DNA of 64,000 bases from Microvirga calopogonii (GTDB taxonomy: Bacteria > Pseudomonadota > Alphaproteobacteria > Rhizobiales > Beijerinckiaceae). The notes beneath the pieces were generated by a model that saw nothing but the letters and a program-made list of their open reading frames with translations, had not been told where the DNA came from and searched no databases. Numbering within the stretch: the stretch's first letter is position 1; the number at the start of each line of letters is the position of its first letter. Both the position numbers and the translations under genes were made by a program. The DNA lies in assembly GCF_003347665.1 (NCBI RefSeq), contig NZ_QDGA01000023.1, forward strand, positions 17,276 through 81,275. Direction: 5' to 3'. Of this stretch, positions 8,750-17,432 are shown piece after piece.

Positions 8750-8790
8750 TTGCATTGCGCATTGCAGCGAGACTATTGTGCGATGCAACA
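8750..8790 (+). promoter_or_regulatory. TGC-rich repeats, possible PhaR-type operator
   Basis: Upstream of the esterase gene are TTGCATTGCGCATTGCAG (8750-8767 region) and TGCGATGCAACA (8779-8790). TGC/GCA-rich half-sites of this kind are bound by PhaR, the polyhydroxybutyrate regulator of alphaproteobacteria, and the downstream gene is a PHB-depolymerase-type esterase. The match is by eye and the function is inferred. Confidence 0.4.
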
Positions 8791-8850
8791 TAAACCCCAT
8801 ATGAGGCGTTGGCTTTGAGATAACTCCTTACCCGAAAGGGCCCAGTCATT

Positions 8851-10056
8851 ATGCAACGCTTAGGGCAAATGATTCGCCAATTGGCACATTACCGCCGCCA
8901 GTGGGAAACCGTTATGAACGCGGCGAACGCCGCATCCCCTGCGATGGGAACTCCATCGGTGCCTTCGCGGCTGAACGAAGTCAGCGGATTCGGCTCCAAT
9001 CCCGGCAATCTGAGAATGTTGACTTACGTTCCGGAAAGTCTGCCGCCTTCACCCGCCCTCGTGGTTGTCCTGCATGGATGCACGCAGACGGCGGCAGGCT
9101 ATGATCATGGCTCGGGCTGGTCGGCGCTCGCGGACCGCTACGGGTTCGTTCTGCTCTATCCCGAACAGCAGGAGACCAACAACCCGAAGCGCTGCTTCAA
9201 CTGGTTTCAGCTTGCCGATATCGAGCGGGACCGCGGCGAGGCTCATTCGATCCGGCAGATGGTCGAGCACGCGATCGAGCGGCACGGCCTTGATCGCCGC
9301 CGGATCTTCGTGACCGGGCTCTCGGCCGGCGGCGCAATGACCTCGACCATGCTCGCTGCCTATCCGGAGGTCTTCGCCGGGGGCGCCATCATTGCCGGCC
9401 TGCCCTATCGCTCCGCCACCAGCATTCCGGAGGCCTTCGAGTGCATGTTCCAGGGGCAGACGCGTTCCGCCGAGGAATGGGGAGCCCTCGTACGGGAAGC
9501 GTCATCCCACAGGGGACCGTGGCCCAAAGTGTCCGTGTGGCACGGCAGCGCAGACGCGACGGTCAAGCCGATGAATGCGGGCGAGATCATCAAACAATGG
9601 ACGAATGTGCACGGGCTTCGTGCCGAAGCGAGCCGCAGCGACGTCGTGGACGGCTACCCGAGACGCGCCTGGGCCAATGACGCAGGCGACGAGATCATCG
9701 AGGAATATGTCATCACCGGCATGGCGCACGGCACGCCCTTGGCCGTCGGCAACGACGAGCACAATTACGGTACGGCCGGCCCCTTCCTGCTCGATGTGGG
9801 CATCTCGTCGAGCTACCGGATCGCGAAGTTCTGGGGGCTGACGGAACCCTTCGAAGGGAGAGTATCGAGCCAGAGCGCCGATGACGCTGCCGCCCGCGAC
9901 ACGACAGCGACCGTTCACGTGCTCCCCTCCGCAACGGAAGCGCCCGACATGGAGAGCCCTGCGCACGCTGCGCAGCGGAGCAAGCGGCCGCCGTCTCAGT
10001 TGGATATCGGCGCGGTGATCACGAAGGCACTCAGGTCCGCTGGCCTCATGAAATGA
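8851..10056 (+). CDS. PHB depolymerase-family alpha/beta-hydrolase esterase
   Basis: A 401-residue esterase of the PhaZ/LpqC family (catalytic domain type 1). The oxyanion segment VVVLHGCTQTAAGYD is near residue 70, the lipase box GLSAGGAM near residue 153, the acid residue in SVWHGSADATV near residue 232, and the histidine in ITGMAHGTPL near residue 293; together they form the Ser-Asp-His triad. No signal peptide is visible, so it may act inside the cell on stored polyhydroxybutyrate oligomers or on other short esters. The last 80 residues are low-complexity. The gene stands alone between two hairpins. Confidence 0.88.
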   Translation: MQRLGQMIRQLAHYRRQWETVMNAANAASPAMGTPSVPSRLNEVSGFGSNPGNLRMLTYVPESLPPSPALVVVLHGCTQTAAGYDHGSGWSALADRYGFVLLYPEQQETNNPKRCFNWFQLADIERDRGEAHSIRQMVEHAIERHGLDRRRIFVTGLSAGGAMTSTMLAAYPEVFAGGAIIAGLPYRSATSIPEAFECMFQGQTRSAEEWGALVREASSHRGPWPKVSVWHGSADATVKPMNAGEIIKQWTNVHGLRAEASRSDVVDGYPRRAWANDAGDEIIEEYVITGMAHGTPLAVGNDEHNYGTAGPFLLDVGISSSYRIAKFWGLTEPFEGRVSSQSADDAAARDTTATVHVLPSATEAPDMESPAHAAQRSKRPPSQLDIGAVITKALRSAGLMK

Positions 10057-10066
10057 GCATGGAGGT

Positions 10067-10086
10067 GGCTCCACGCGCGTGGAGCC
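10067..10086. terminator. Perfect 20-bp palindrome between convergent genes
   Basis: GGCTCCACGCGCGTGGAGCC is a perfect palindrome 10 bases after the esterase stop and facing the convergent DUF1194 gene. It has no T tail, so it may serve both strands as a weak terminator. Confidence 0.5.
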
Positions 10087-10179
10087 AACTCATCCTTGCG
10101 GGGTCGCATTCTTTGGCGATGGATCGGATCCACTCCATCGAAAATTCTCCCGGTGGGCACAGAGGAGTTGGAGCGCCCT

Positions 10180-10989
10180 TCAGGGCTTCTTATCCTGGCT
10201 CAGCAGATCTTCCTGCTTGCGTCTTTCCCCCGTGATGCAGTTCATGCTTCCCAACTGGGCCGGCATGATCAAGGACCGCGCATCGCCAACCCCCGCGACC
10301 TCCCGCATGATCTTTGTGCGGACCATCATGGCGAACTGCTCCGGATCATGCAGGGGAAGCACGAAGGAGCCGACGCCCCCGATCACGCACTCCCTGTAGT
10401 AGAGATCCAAATCCTCCTGCTCTGCAGTGCCGGTGCCACGAGTGAACATGATGGGCAGGCCGTTGATGATGATACCGTCCGCGACTGCCTCGTCGCGCGC
10501 ATAGGTGACATGGCGGCCGTCGTTGTTGGGACCATCTCCCGATATGTCGATGACGCGGCGGACCGGACTCCCTCCTAGCTGCTCGAAGAGCTTGCGGCTT
10601 TGGTCGATGATTCCGGAAATCGAGGTCATTCCCGCTTGGCGAATCGGCTGATAGGCGAGCTGGTTGGAGAACGACATCGCCTTTTCAGGGCTGTCGATGA
10701 TCGTCCACGGCACGATGACCCGCTGATCCTTGACACCGGACCATTCCACATAGGTGACGGCGATGCGGCCGTTCAGGCCGCTCCCGATGGCCTCATGGAC
10801 GAGAGAGGATCGGAAGGCATCGATGAAACCTTCGCGCTGAAGACCCTGCTCGTCACTTTCCATCGAGGACGATACATCGACCGCGATCACGAGGGCGACA
10901 TCGAGCTGGGTTTCCGGAGCGGGTCCGCCAGCAAGAACATCACCGGCCAGAAGAAAGAACGCGAGAGTACTCAGGAACATATTCGCCAT
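10180..10989 (-). CDS. DUF1194 VWA-domain protein, probably secreted
   Basis: A protein of about 269 residues with a short N-terminal hydrophobic signal (MFLSTLAFFLLAGDVLAGG), then a von Willebrand factor A fold. The metal-ion-dependent adhesion site is seen as VAVDVSSSM (DxSxS), with a later threonine near TSISG and an aspartate in DISGDGPNN. It resembles the DUF1194 family of alphaproteobacteria, whose role is unknown. I chose ATG 10989 because GGAG lies 6 bases upstream. It is monocistronic and ends convergently with the esterase gene. Confidence 0.85.
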   Translation of the reverse strand: MANMFLSTLAFFLLAGDVLAGGPAPETQLDVALVIAVDVSSSMESDEQGLQREGFIDAFRSSLVHEAIGSGLNGRIAVTYVEWSGVKDQRVIVPWTIIDSPEKAMSFSNQLAYQPIRQAGMTSISGIIDQSRKLFEQLGGSPVRRVIDISGDGPNNDGRHVTYARDEAVADGIIINGLPIMFTRGTGTAEQEDLDLYYRECVIGGVGSFVLPLHDPEQFAMMVRTKIMREVAGVGDARSLIMPAQLGSMNCITGERRKQEDLLSQDKKP

Positions 10990-11277
10990 GACCATCTCCG
11001 TTCCCGGCCTTCAATCGCGCGATCCGCGGCCAAGATTACTGTCTGTCAACGTTTCAATCAGGCATTTGATACGCAAACTTGGCCGATAAATTGGCGAGTT
11101 TACTTGGCGTCGCGAATACTCCCCTTTTCCCGACGGCTGCGAAACGGCGGGCAACCGCCGACCATTCGTTTTCGGAGCACGCCCGGAATACGTAACAAAA
11201 TCCACCCTCTATACGCAGAGCAGACAGGGATGACCCGTTCGAGTAGATATTTCTTACGCTACGCAAAGGGCAAAACC

Positions 11278-11517
11278 ATGAAACCGGATATGGATCTGAT
11301 CGGCGCTCTCACCAGCTTCTCCGTCGGTACGCTCGACGGCCGCGACGCGATGATGGTGATCGAACTCGCGACAACGCCTGAGGAATACGAGCGCGGCATC
11401 CGCCACCAGATGCCGGTTGCCATGACGCCCGAGCACGCCCGGGAACTCGGCGAGGCTCTGCTGCTCGCAGCCAAGGCGGCCCAAATGGGCGAGGCTCCGA
11501 GCTACGCGTTCAACTGA
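11278..11517 (+). CDS. Small hypothetical protein (79 aa)
   Basis: The likely protein starts at the ATG at 11278 and runs 79 residues; the open frame upstream of it is probably not coding. It has no signal or membrane segment. A helical C-terminal stretch (MTPEHARELGEALLLAAKAAQM) follows a beta-like segment (DGRDAMMVIELATT). I do not recognise a family. Similar small proteins with a MTPEHA-type helix occur as orphan genes in Rhizobiales, but I cannot assign a role. Confidence 0.6.
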   Translation: MKPDMDLIGALTSFSVGTLDGRDAMMVIELATTPEEYERGIRHQMPVAMTPEHARELGEALLLAAKAAQMGEAPSYAFN

Positions 11518-11671
11518 TCTATCCTTCGCCTCCAAAAGCGCGAAGATCAGTCGATCATGGGTCACACGCCGAGCATGCGTTCAGATCGGAATGAAGATGA
11601 TCATGGTGAGCCCGAACGCAGTCGCGGCCGAGTGCGGAATCAACAATTTGCGTAGCGCTCTTCAAAGAGAG

Positions 11672-11727
11672 GAGCATCGGATAGCATCCCAAAAGTACAA
11701 TCCACTTTCAGGTCCGATGCCCTAGAG
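11672..11727. repeat. Palindromic intergenic element
   Basis: GAGCATCGGAT at the left and TCCGATGCCCTAG at the right are near-inverted repeats around an inner segment containing AAAAGTAC and CCACTTTC. Short elements of this shape are scattered between genes in Rhizobiales genomes. I saw no second copy in this window. Confidence 0.4.
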
Positions 11728-12208
11728 TGCACCGTACGCCCCTGTGGGCCGCTCCAAACGATGCTCTGGGGTGGGAAGAAACGACGCTGATAGTTGAGCG
11801 TTTCTACCGGCCCAATTGTGCTCGACCAGAATCAAGTATCCATAAGCCAGAGTATACCTGCAGCATCGATGGCAGTTTCGTTGCGCTGGACGCTTGCGCG
11901 GTGATTGACGCCATGACGGGCGTACGTGCCGAGATGTGTGCCCGAGGAAGGTTTCCTGCCCAAAGTGCTACCGGGTCGTCGGGCGAAGGACATGTGACTC
12001 GAACAGCGCCCGGCCATCCTGTGCATGCAAGGAGGCGAGGCCTCTCAATCCAGTCTTACTGAGAAGCGGGAGGCTTTCATCGCGACACTCAGGAAGACGC
12101 CACCGCCCCAGAGCTGTCTCCACTTGCGAGGAAGCCTCTCTCCTCCGCGCCGGGCCGCATTCTGCCGCTGAACCGGACCCCTTCACCGAACAATACCCTC
12201 AACGAACA

Positions 12209-12234
12209 GAGCAAGGCGGATGGCCGCCTTGCTC
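12209..12234 (-). terminator. Hairpin downstream of the HU gene
   Basis: A perfect 11-bp stem, GAGCAAGGCGG with CCGCCTTGCTC, with a 4-base loop, sits 54 bases past the HU stop on the minus strand. It is followed by a T-rich TGTTCGTT, so it is a plausible terminator. Confidence 0.7.
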
Positions 12235-12288
12235 CCTGTCGGAAACCTGATGGGACATGCGTCGGGCGCTGTCCCCGTCGCTCAAGGA

Positions 12289-12759
12289 TCAGATGGATTC
12301 CTTGAGGTCCTTGGCAGCGCGGAAAGCGATCTTCTTCGAAGCCTTGATCTTCACCGGCTCGCCGGTCTGAGGGTTGCGGCCCATGCGAGCGGCGCGCTTG
12401 CGCACCTGGAGGATGCCGAGGCCAGTCAGGCGAATCTTGTCGCCCTTCTTCAGGCTCTTGGCGATCATCTCGACAACCTGGGTCAGCATCTCGTTGGCTT
12501 GGCGCTTGGGAACCTCGTGCAGCTCGGAGAGCTTCTCAGCGATGTGGCGCAGCGTCAGGATCGGGGACGATGCCGAGGAGGAAGCCTTCGCAACCTTCTT
12601 CACGGCCGCCTTCTTCGCCGGAGCCTTGGTCGCAGCAGCCTTGCTGGCGGCCTTCGCGGGTGCCTTTGCAGCCTTCGACGATGCCTTCGCTGCAGCCTTA
12701 GGGGCCGCAGCCTTCTTGGCCGGGGCCTTCTTGGAAACCTTGGTTGCAGTCTTGGCCAT
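12289..12759 (-). CDS. HU-family DNA-binding protein with histone-H1-like Ala/Lys tail
   Basis: A 156-residue nucleoid protein. Residues 1 to about 65 are almost only A, K, S, P, T and V with repeated PAKKA/AAKA units, like eukaryotic histone H1 tails. Residues of about 66-156 form a full HU/IHF domain (LTLRHIAEKLSELHEVPKR, LTGLGILQVRKR, GRNPQTGEPVKI), where the RNPQTGE arm inserts into the DNA minor groove. The start ATG at 12759 has AAGGAG upstream; a longer frame to 12825 adds residues unlike the family. It is probably a DNA compaction protein. It is monocistronic with its own terminator. Confidence 0.92.
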   Translation of the reverse strand: MAKTATKVSKKAPAKKAAAPKAAAKASSKAAKAPAKAASKAAATKAPAKKAAVKKVAKASSSASSPILTLRHIAEKLSELHEVPKRQANEMLTQVVEMIAKSLKKGDKIRLTGLGILQVRKRAARMGRNPQTGEPVKIKASKKIAFRAAKDLKESI

Positions 12760-13164
12760 CAGAAACTCCTTATTGTAGATGGTGAATGCATAAGACAGCA
12801 GAATCTCAATAACGCTTTCAGCCAAGAATTAAAGATGGCAAAGCCGGCTTTCCGCACAATAGTACGAGTTACTTGTCGATTTCTCGTCAAGAATGGCCTG
12901 AATGCTAGCTCCGCAAGGCTTTGAAGCGCGCTCCGTATCCGACGCCTGACAGGAATCGCATGCAAAGAAACGTCGCCGGCAGAACCGCATTTCGAGTCCG
13001 GATAGGGGTTATCCCACGGTTGCCCTGTCTCTTTCTCGTCTTAGGTCTGGACATCCGGGGATATTTTGATGTCCCCTCTCCTGTCGCAAAATTGCAGTAT
13101 TCCGGTTATTGGATCGGCAACGGGCTGAGGCTCTCCACGTTCCGAAACGCGCCACGGTGAAATT
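12760..13164. other. Intergenic region between divergent HU and kdgK genes
   Basis: About 400 bases that should hold both promoters. Open frames here have no recognisable content. The only structure seen is an inverted pair, GGACATC (13049-13055) and GATGTCC (13068-13074), about 90 bases before kdgK, which could be an operator or a hairpin. No tRNA was found. Confidence 0.5.
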
Positions 13165-14061
13165 ATGACAAAAGTCGCCTGCATCGGTGAATGCATGATC
13201 GAGCTTCGGGAGGAGGCCGATGGCCGGCTGTCCAGAGGCTATGGCGGCGACACCTTCAACACGGCCGTCTACTTGGCCCGTCTCGGAACCCGGACCGACT
13301 ACATCACCGCGCTGGGAGACGACAGCTGGAGCGACGAGCTGATCGCGGCCTGGAACAAGGAAGGCGTTGGGACGCAACAGGTGCTGCGCCTGCCCGGGCG
13401 TCTCCCGGGACTCTACATCATCCAAACCGATCCGAAGGGCGAACGCCGTTTCTCCTACTGGCGCGAAACCGCAGCCGCGCGTCTGCTGTTCCAGGCGCCG
13501 GAAGCCGCGAGCGTCATCGAATCCATCGGCACCTACGATCTCGTCTACCTCTCGGGCATTTCGCTTTCTCTCTACGGGGAGAGCGGCCGCGAGCGTCTGT
13601 TCGACGTTCTTCGCGACGCCCGGTCCAGGGGCCGGCGGGTTGCATTCGACACGAATTTCCGCCCGCGCGGCTGGCCGGATCCGGAGGTCGCGAGGGCTGC
13701 CTTCCGTCAGGCCTTCGAATGCGCCGACATCATCCTCGCGTCCACGGAAGATCTCGATCTCCTGTTCGGCGACAAGGGTGTGGACGAACTGCTGGCTTTC
13801 TCCGACCGGGCGGAGATCGTCCTCAAACATCCCGACCTGACCTGCCGCGTCCTATCGCAAGGTGAGGACATTCTCGTGCCCGGCAAGCCTGCGGAAGACG
13901 TGGTCGACACCACGGCGGCCGGCGACAGCTTCGCCGCCGCCTATCTGAATGCACGCCTGTCGGGGGAGACTCCTCGTTCCGCTGCGGCGGCAGGACATCG
14001 CCTCGCCGGACAGGTCGTGCGCTATCGCGGCGCGATCATTCCGCGCGAGGCCATGCCATAG
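13165..14061 (+). CDS. kdgK: 2-dehydro-3-deoxygluconokinase (KDG kinase)
   Basis: A 298-residue PfkB-family sugar kinase that phosphorylates 2-keto-3-deoxygluconate to KDPG in the Entner-Doudoroff route. It begins TKVACIGECMIEL, and the GGDTFNTAVYLARLG motif near residue 27 is the sugar-binding PfkB signature. DTTAAGDSFAAAYL near residue 250 is the second signature, with the catalytic aspartate and anion hole. The eda aldolase gene follows after a 36-base gap, so the two form an operon that makes pyruvate and glyceraldehyde-3-phosphate from KDG. Confidence 0.92.
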   Translation: MTKVACIGECMIELREEADGRLSRGYGGDTFNTAVYLARLGTRTDYITALGDDSWSDELIAAWNKEGVGTQQVLRLPGRLPGLYIIQTDPKGERRFSYWRETAAARLLFQAPEAASVIESIGTYDLVYLSGISLSLYGESGRERLFDVLRDARSRGRRVAFDTNFRPRGWPDPEVARAAFRQAFECADIILASTEDLDLLFGDKGVDELLAFSDRAEIVLKHPDLTCRVLSQGEDILVPGKPAEDVVDTTAAGDSFAAAYLNARLSGETPRSAAAAGHRLAGQVVRYRGAIIPREAMP

Positions 14062-14097
14062 AGCCTTTCGATCATCTCCATCCAGGGAGTTCCTGTC

Positions 14098-14763
14098 ATG
14101 CCTCAAGACCAGAAGGACCTCGCCAGCGCCCGCAGCAAGACGCTGGCCGATCTCCTCCGCGCCGGCCCCATCGTTCCGGTGATCACGCTGGAGCGTGTGG
14201 AGGATGCCGTTCCCCTCGCGCGGGCTCTCGTAGCGGGCGGGCTGCGCCTGCTGGAAATCACCCTGCGCACTGCCGCTGCAGCAGAATCCGCAGCCGCCAT
14301 CATCCGGGATGTGCCGGAGGCCATCGTCGGCATCGGGACCGTTCTGACCCCGAAGGATCTGGAGCGTGCTCAGGCCCTCGGCGCACGCTATGCCTTGAGC
14401 CCCGGTGCCACGCCGGACCTGCTCGAAGCGGCGAGCCGGAGCGAGATGCCGTTCATTCCCGGCATCGCGACTGCCTCCGAGCTGATGGCAGCCCTCGCCC
14501 ATGGCTTTCAGACCGTCAAGTTCTTCCCGGCGGTTGCAGCCGGCGGCATTCCGGCTCTCAAGGCCCTTGCCGGACCGTTCCCGCAGGCGCGCTTTTGCCC
14601 GACGGGCGGGATCGACGAGAAGAACGCCCGGGACTGGCTCGCCCTGTCGAACGTCGTGGCGATCGGCGGATCGTGGGTCTGCCAGCCCTCGGATATTCGT
14701 GCCCAGGCCTGGGGCGAGATCACGGCGAAAGCGCAGCGCGCCATGATGTCGATCAAGGAATGA
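14098..14763 (+). CDS. eda: 2-dehydro-3-deoxy-6-phosphogluconate aldolase (KDPG aldolase)
   Basis: A 221-residue class I aldolase that splits KDPG to pyruvate and glyceraldehyde-3-phosphate. Visible motifs are PVITLERVEDAVPLARAL, GLRLLEITLRT with the catalytic glutamate, IGTVLTPKDLERA, and the Schiff-base lysine in QTVKFFPA near residue 141. A GGGAGTT stretch precedes the start. It lies directly after kdgK. Confidence 0.93.
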   Translation: MPQDQKDLASARSKTLADLLRAGPIVPVITLERVEDAVPLARALVAGGLRLLEITLRTAAAAESAAAIIRDVPEAIVGIGTVLTPKDLERAQALGARYALSPGATPDLLEAASRSEMPFIPGIATASELMAALAHGFQTVKFFPAVAAGGIPALKALAGPFPQARFCPTGGIDEKNARDWLALSNVVAIGGSWVCQPSDIRAQAWGEITAKAQRAMMSIKE

Positions 14764-14846
14764 AGCTCCGCGGGTCGTTCAAAGGCTGACATTTCGTAGG
14801 ATTGTCAGTGTCCTTCCCCCTGGCGATACTCGTCGGCGGGGGAGGA

Positions 14847-16493
14847 ATGCCCGTGACCTCAACGATCTACGATACGAACCTCGACAAGAATCCGGCAAAT
14901 TTTCAGCCGCTGACGCCGCTCTCCTTCCTGGAGAGGGCCGCGAGCGTTCATCCGGATCGTCCGGCCGTGATCCACGGCTCTCTCGTTCGCAGCTATCGTG
15001 ACTTCTACGCCCGGGCCCGGCGCCTAGCGTCCGCGCTCGCCAAGCGCGGAATCGGTCGCGGCGATACCGTCTCGGTCATGCTTCCCAACACGCCCGCCAT
15101 GCTCGAATGCCATTACGGCGTCCCCATGGCCGGCGCCGTGCTCAACACGCTGAACACGCGCCTCGACGCCAAGATCATTGCCTTCTCTCTGGAGCACAGC
15201 GAAGCCAAGGTGCTGATCACGGACCGGGAGTTCTCGGCCACCATCAAGGCGGCGCTGGCGCAATCTTCGGTTAAACCCCTCGTCATCGACTATGACGACC
15301 CTGAATTCACCGGCCCCGGCGAACGGCTGGGTACCATGGAATATGAGGAACTGCTGGCCGAGGGCGATCCTGAGTTTGCCTGGAATCCACCTCGGGACGA
15401 GTGGGACGCGATCACCCTGAACTACACCTCAGGCACCACGGGCGACCCGAAGGGCGTCGTCTATCACCATCGCGGCGCCTACCTGCTCGCCATGGGCAAC
15501 ATCCTCACCGCCGGCATGGGGCAGCATCCCGTCTATCTGTGGACATTGCCCATGTTCCACTGCAACGGTTGGTGCTTTCCCTGGTCGCTGTCCATCGTCG
15601 CGGGCACTCATGTCTGCCTGCGCGCAGTCCGCGCGAAGCCCATGTACGACGCGCTTGCCGACCACGGGGTCACGCATCTCTGCGGTGCACCCATTGTCAT
15701 GTCGACGCTGCTCAATGCGCCTGCTTCCGAGAAACGCCCCCTGCCCCATGCGGTCAAATTCCTGACGGCCGCGGCTCCCCCGCCGGAAGCTGTGCTCGCG
15801 GCCATGAAGGCAGCGGGCTTCGACGTGACGCATCTCTATGGCCTGACGGAAGTCTATGGTCCGGCGGTCGTCAACGAGTGGCATGAAGAATGGGATGCGC
15901 TCGACTCAAGCGGCTATGCGGCCAAGAAGGCTCGTCAGGGTGTGCGCTATCCGGTGCTGGAAGCCCTCGACGTGCTCGATCCGGAAACGATGCGCCCGGT
16001 ACCTGCCGACGGGCAGAGCCTCGGCGAGGTCATGTTCCGCGGCAATGTCGTCATGAAGGGCTATCTCAAGAATCCGTCCGGCACGGCAAAGGCCTTCGAG
16101 GGCGGCTGGTTCCATTCCGGCGACCTCGGCGTGAAATATCCCGACGGCTACGTGCAGTTGAAGGACCGCTCCAAGGACATCATCATTTCCGGCGGCGAGA
16201 ACATCTCGTCCATCGAAGTGGAAGATGCCCTCTACAGGCATCCTGCGATCCAGGCGGCTGCCGTCGTCGCGATGCCGGACGAGAAATGGGGCGAGACGCC
16301 CTGCGCCTTCGTGGAGCTGAAGCCCGATCAGTCACTCCCGGCGGAGGACATCATAGCGTGGTGCCGGCAGCATCTCGCCTCCTACAAGTGCCCCCGCACG
16401 GTCATCTTCACGGAGCTGCCCAAGACCTCCACGGGCAAGATCCAGAAGTTCCAGCTGCGGGAGATGGCCCGGGCTCACAAGGCCGGAGTTTGA
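14847..16493 (+). CDS. Acyl-CoA synthetase (AMP-forming, medium/long-chain type)
   Basis: A 548-residue ANL-family ligase that activates a carboxylic acid with ATP and CoA. Motifs are the P-loop-like YTSGTTGDPKGV near residue 193, HLYGLTEVYGP near residue 330, GWFHSGDLGVKYPDGYVQLKDR near residue 420, and the C-terminal PKTSTGKIQKFQLRE with the catalytic lysine. The overall layout resembles the FadD/DmdB-like group acting on medium-chain or methylmercaptopropionyl substrates. I took ATG 14847; a TTG at 14802 would add 15 residues without family support. It ends 10 bases from the convergent enoyl-CoA hydratase gene. Confidence 0.9.
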   Translation: MPVTSTIYDTNLDKNPANFQPLTPLSFLERAASVHPDRPAVIHGSLVRSYRDFYARARRLASALAKRGIGRGDTVSVMLPNTPAMLECHYGVPMAGAVLNTLNTRLDAKIIAFSLEHSEAKVLITDREFSATIKAALAQSSVKPLVIDYDDPEFTGPGERLGTMEYEELLAEGDPEFAWNPPRDEWDAITLNYTSGTTGDPKGVVYHHRGAYLLAMGNILTAGMGQHPVYLWTLPMFHCNGWCFPWSLSIVAGTHVCLRAVRAKPMYDALADHGVTHLCGAPIVMSTLLNAPASEKRPLPHAVKFLTAAAPPPEAVLAAMKAAGFDVTHLYGLTEVYGPAVVNEWHEEWDALDSSGYAAKKARQGVRYPVLEALDVLDPETMRPVPADGQSLGEVMFRGNVVMKGYLKNPSGTAKAFEGGWFHSGDLGVKYPDGYVQLKDRSKDIIISGGENISSIEVEDALYRHPAIQAAAVVAMPDEKWGETPCAFVELKPDQSLPAEDIIAWCRQHLASYKCPRTVIFTELPKTSTGKIQKFQLREMARAHKAGV

Positions 16494-16503
16494 TCGGGGC
16501 GAT

Positions 16504-17304
16504 TCATCGCCCCTTCCACACGGGCTTACGTTTCTCGATGAAGGCATCGATCCCCTCGGCGGCATCTTCAGCCATCATGTTGCAGGCCATGACGTCTCCG
16601 GCATAGGCATAAGCCTCCTCCAGGCTCATGGAGCGCTGACGGCTGAACATGGCCTTTCCCGTCCGGATCGCAACCGGGCTCTTGGCACAGATATCCGCCG
16701 TCAATGCGGCAACGGCCTCGTCCAGCATGGCATCGGGCGCTACCCTGTTGATGAGCCCGAAAGACAGGGCCTCGCTGGACGAAATGAAACGCCCGGTCAC
16801 CAGCATGTCGAAGGCGTGCTTGGGTGAAACGTTGCGGGAAAGCGCCACGGCCGGCGTGGAACAGAACAGACCCACATTGATGCCCGAGACGGCGAAGGTC
16901 GCGCTCTCGGCGGCAACAGCCAGATCGCAGGAAGCAACCAGCTGGCAGCCCGCGGCGGTCGCCATGCCATGCACGCGAGCAATGACCGGAACGGGCAGGT
17001 TGATGATCCCCTGCATCACCCGGCTGCACTGCGCGAACAGCGCCTGATAATACGCCTGCCGCGGGTTGGCCCGCATCTGCTTGAGGTCGTGCCCCGCACA
17101 GAAGGCCCTGCCTGAAGCGGCAAGAACGACGCAGCGGACCGCGTCGTCCTCCTTCAACTCGTCCAGCGCTTCCTGGAGCGCCGTCAGCATGTCCTCGGAC
17201 AAAGCATTGAACTGGGCAGGACGGTTGAGAGTCAGCGTCACGACCCCATCCTGCTCGTCGCGCATCAGAATGTCATGGCTGGACGCGGCCTGCTGGGCAC
17301 TCAT
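16504..17304 (-). CDS. Enoyl-CoA hydratase/isomerase family protein
   Basis: A 266-residue crotonase-fold enzyme. It shows VVTLTLNRPAQFNALS, the oxyanion-hole segments GRAFCAGHDLKQM and ARVHGMATAAGCQLVASCD, and the C-terminal EGIDAFIEKRKPVW. It resembles the ECHDC3-like or short-chain enoyl-CoA hydratases. In the oxyanion region around ESATFAVSGINVGLFCSTP the usual catalytic glutamates are not clear, so its exact reaction is uncertain. The start ATG 17304 has GGAGGAG upstream; the longer frame to 17391 is upstream leader. It is divergent from the AhpD-like gene. Confidence 0.88.
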   Translation of the reverse strand: MSAQQAASSHDILMRDEQDGVVTLTLNRPAQFNALSEDMLTALQEALDELKEDDAVRCVVLAASGRAFCAGHDLKQMRANPRQAYYQALFAQCSRVMQGIINLPVPVIARVHGMATAAGCQLVASCDLAVAAESATFAVSGINVGLFCSTPAVALSRNVSPKHAFDMLVTGRFISSSEALSFGLINRVAPDAMLDEAVAALTADICAKSPVAIRTGKAMFSRQRSMSLEEAYAYAGDVMACNMMAEDAAEGIDAFIEKRKPVWKGR

Positions 17305-17375
17305 CGGCGTTCTCCTCCAGATCGGTTCTCGCACATTGTATGGAGGATCCAACCTGAATAAGCTCGATCTGGCAA

Positions 17376-17414
17376 TAAGACCTCGAGGCACGCCACCTCG
17401 TATACAGGGTCTTA
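17376..17414. promoter_or_regulatory. Nested inverted repeats between divergent genes
   Basis: TAAGACC (17376-17382) pairs with GGTCTTA (17408-17414), and inside it CGAGG (17384-17388) pairs with CCTCG (17396-17400). TATACA at 17401-17406 could be the -10 box of the AhpD-like gene, so a repressor bound here would block it. The role is inferred. Confidence 0.4.
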
Positions 17415-17432
17415 CTCGAAGAGGTGCCAGTC

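Larger units (their letters stand above)
11518..12288. other. Non-coding stretch between the small protein and HU genes
   Basis: About 770 bases with no convincing gene. Open frames here (for example 11727-12062) lack a ribosome site and have no recognisable content. It holds a palindromic element at 11672-11727 and the terminator of the HU gene at 12209-12234. Confidence 0.6.

Noticed and set aside
11727..12062. 111-residue open frame between small-protein and HU genes
   Set aside because: No ribosome site and no family-like content; composition looks non-coding.
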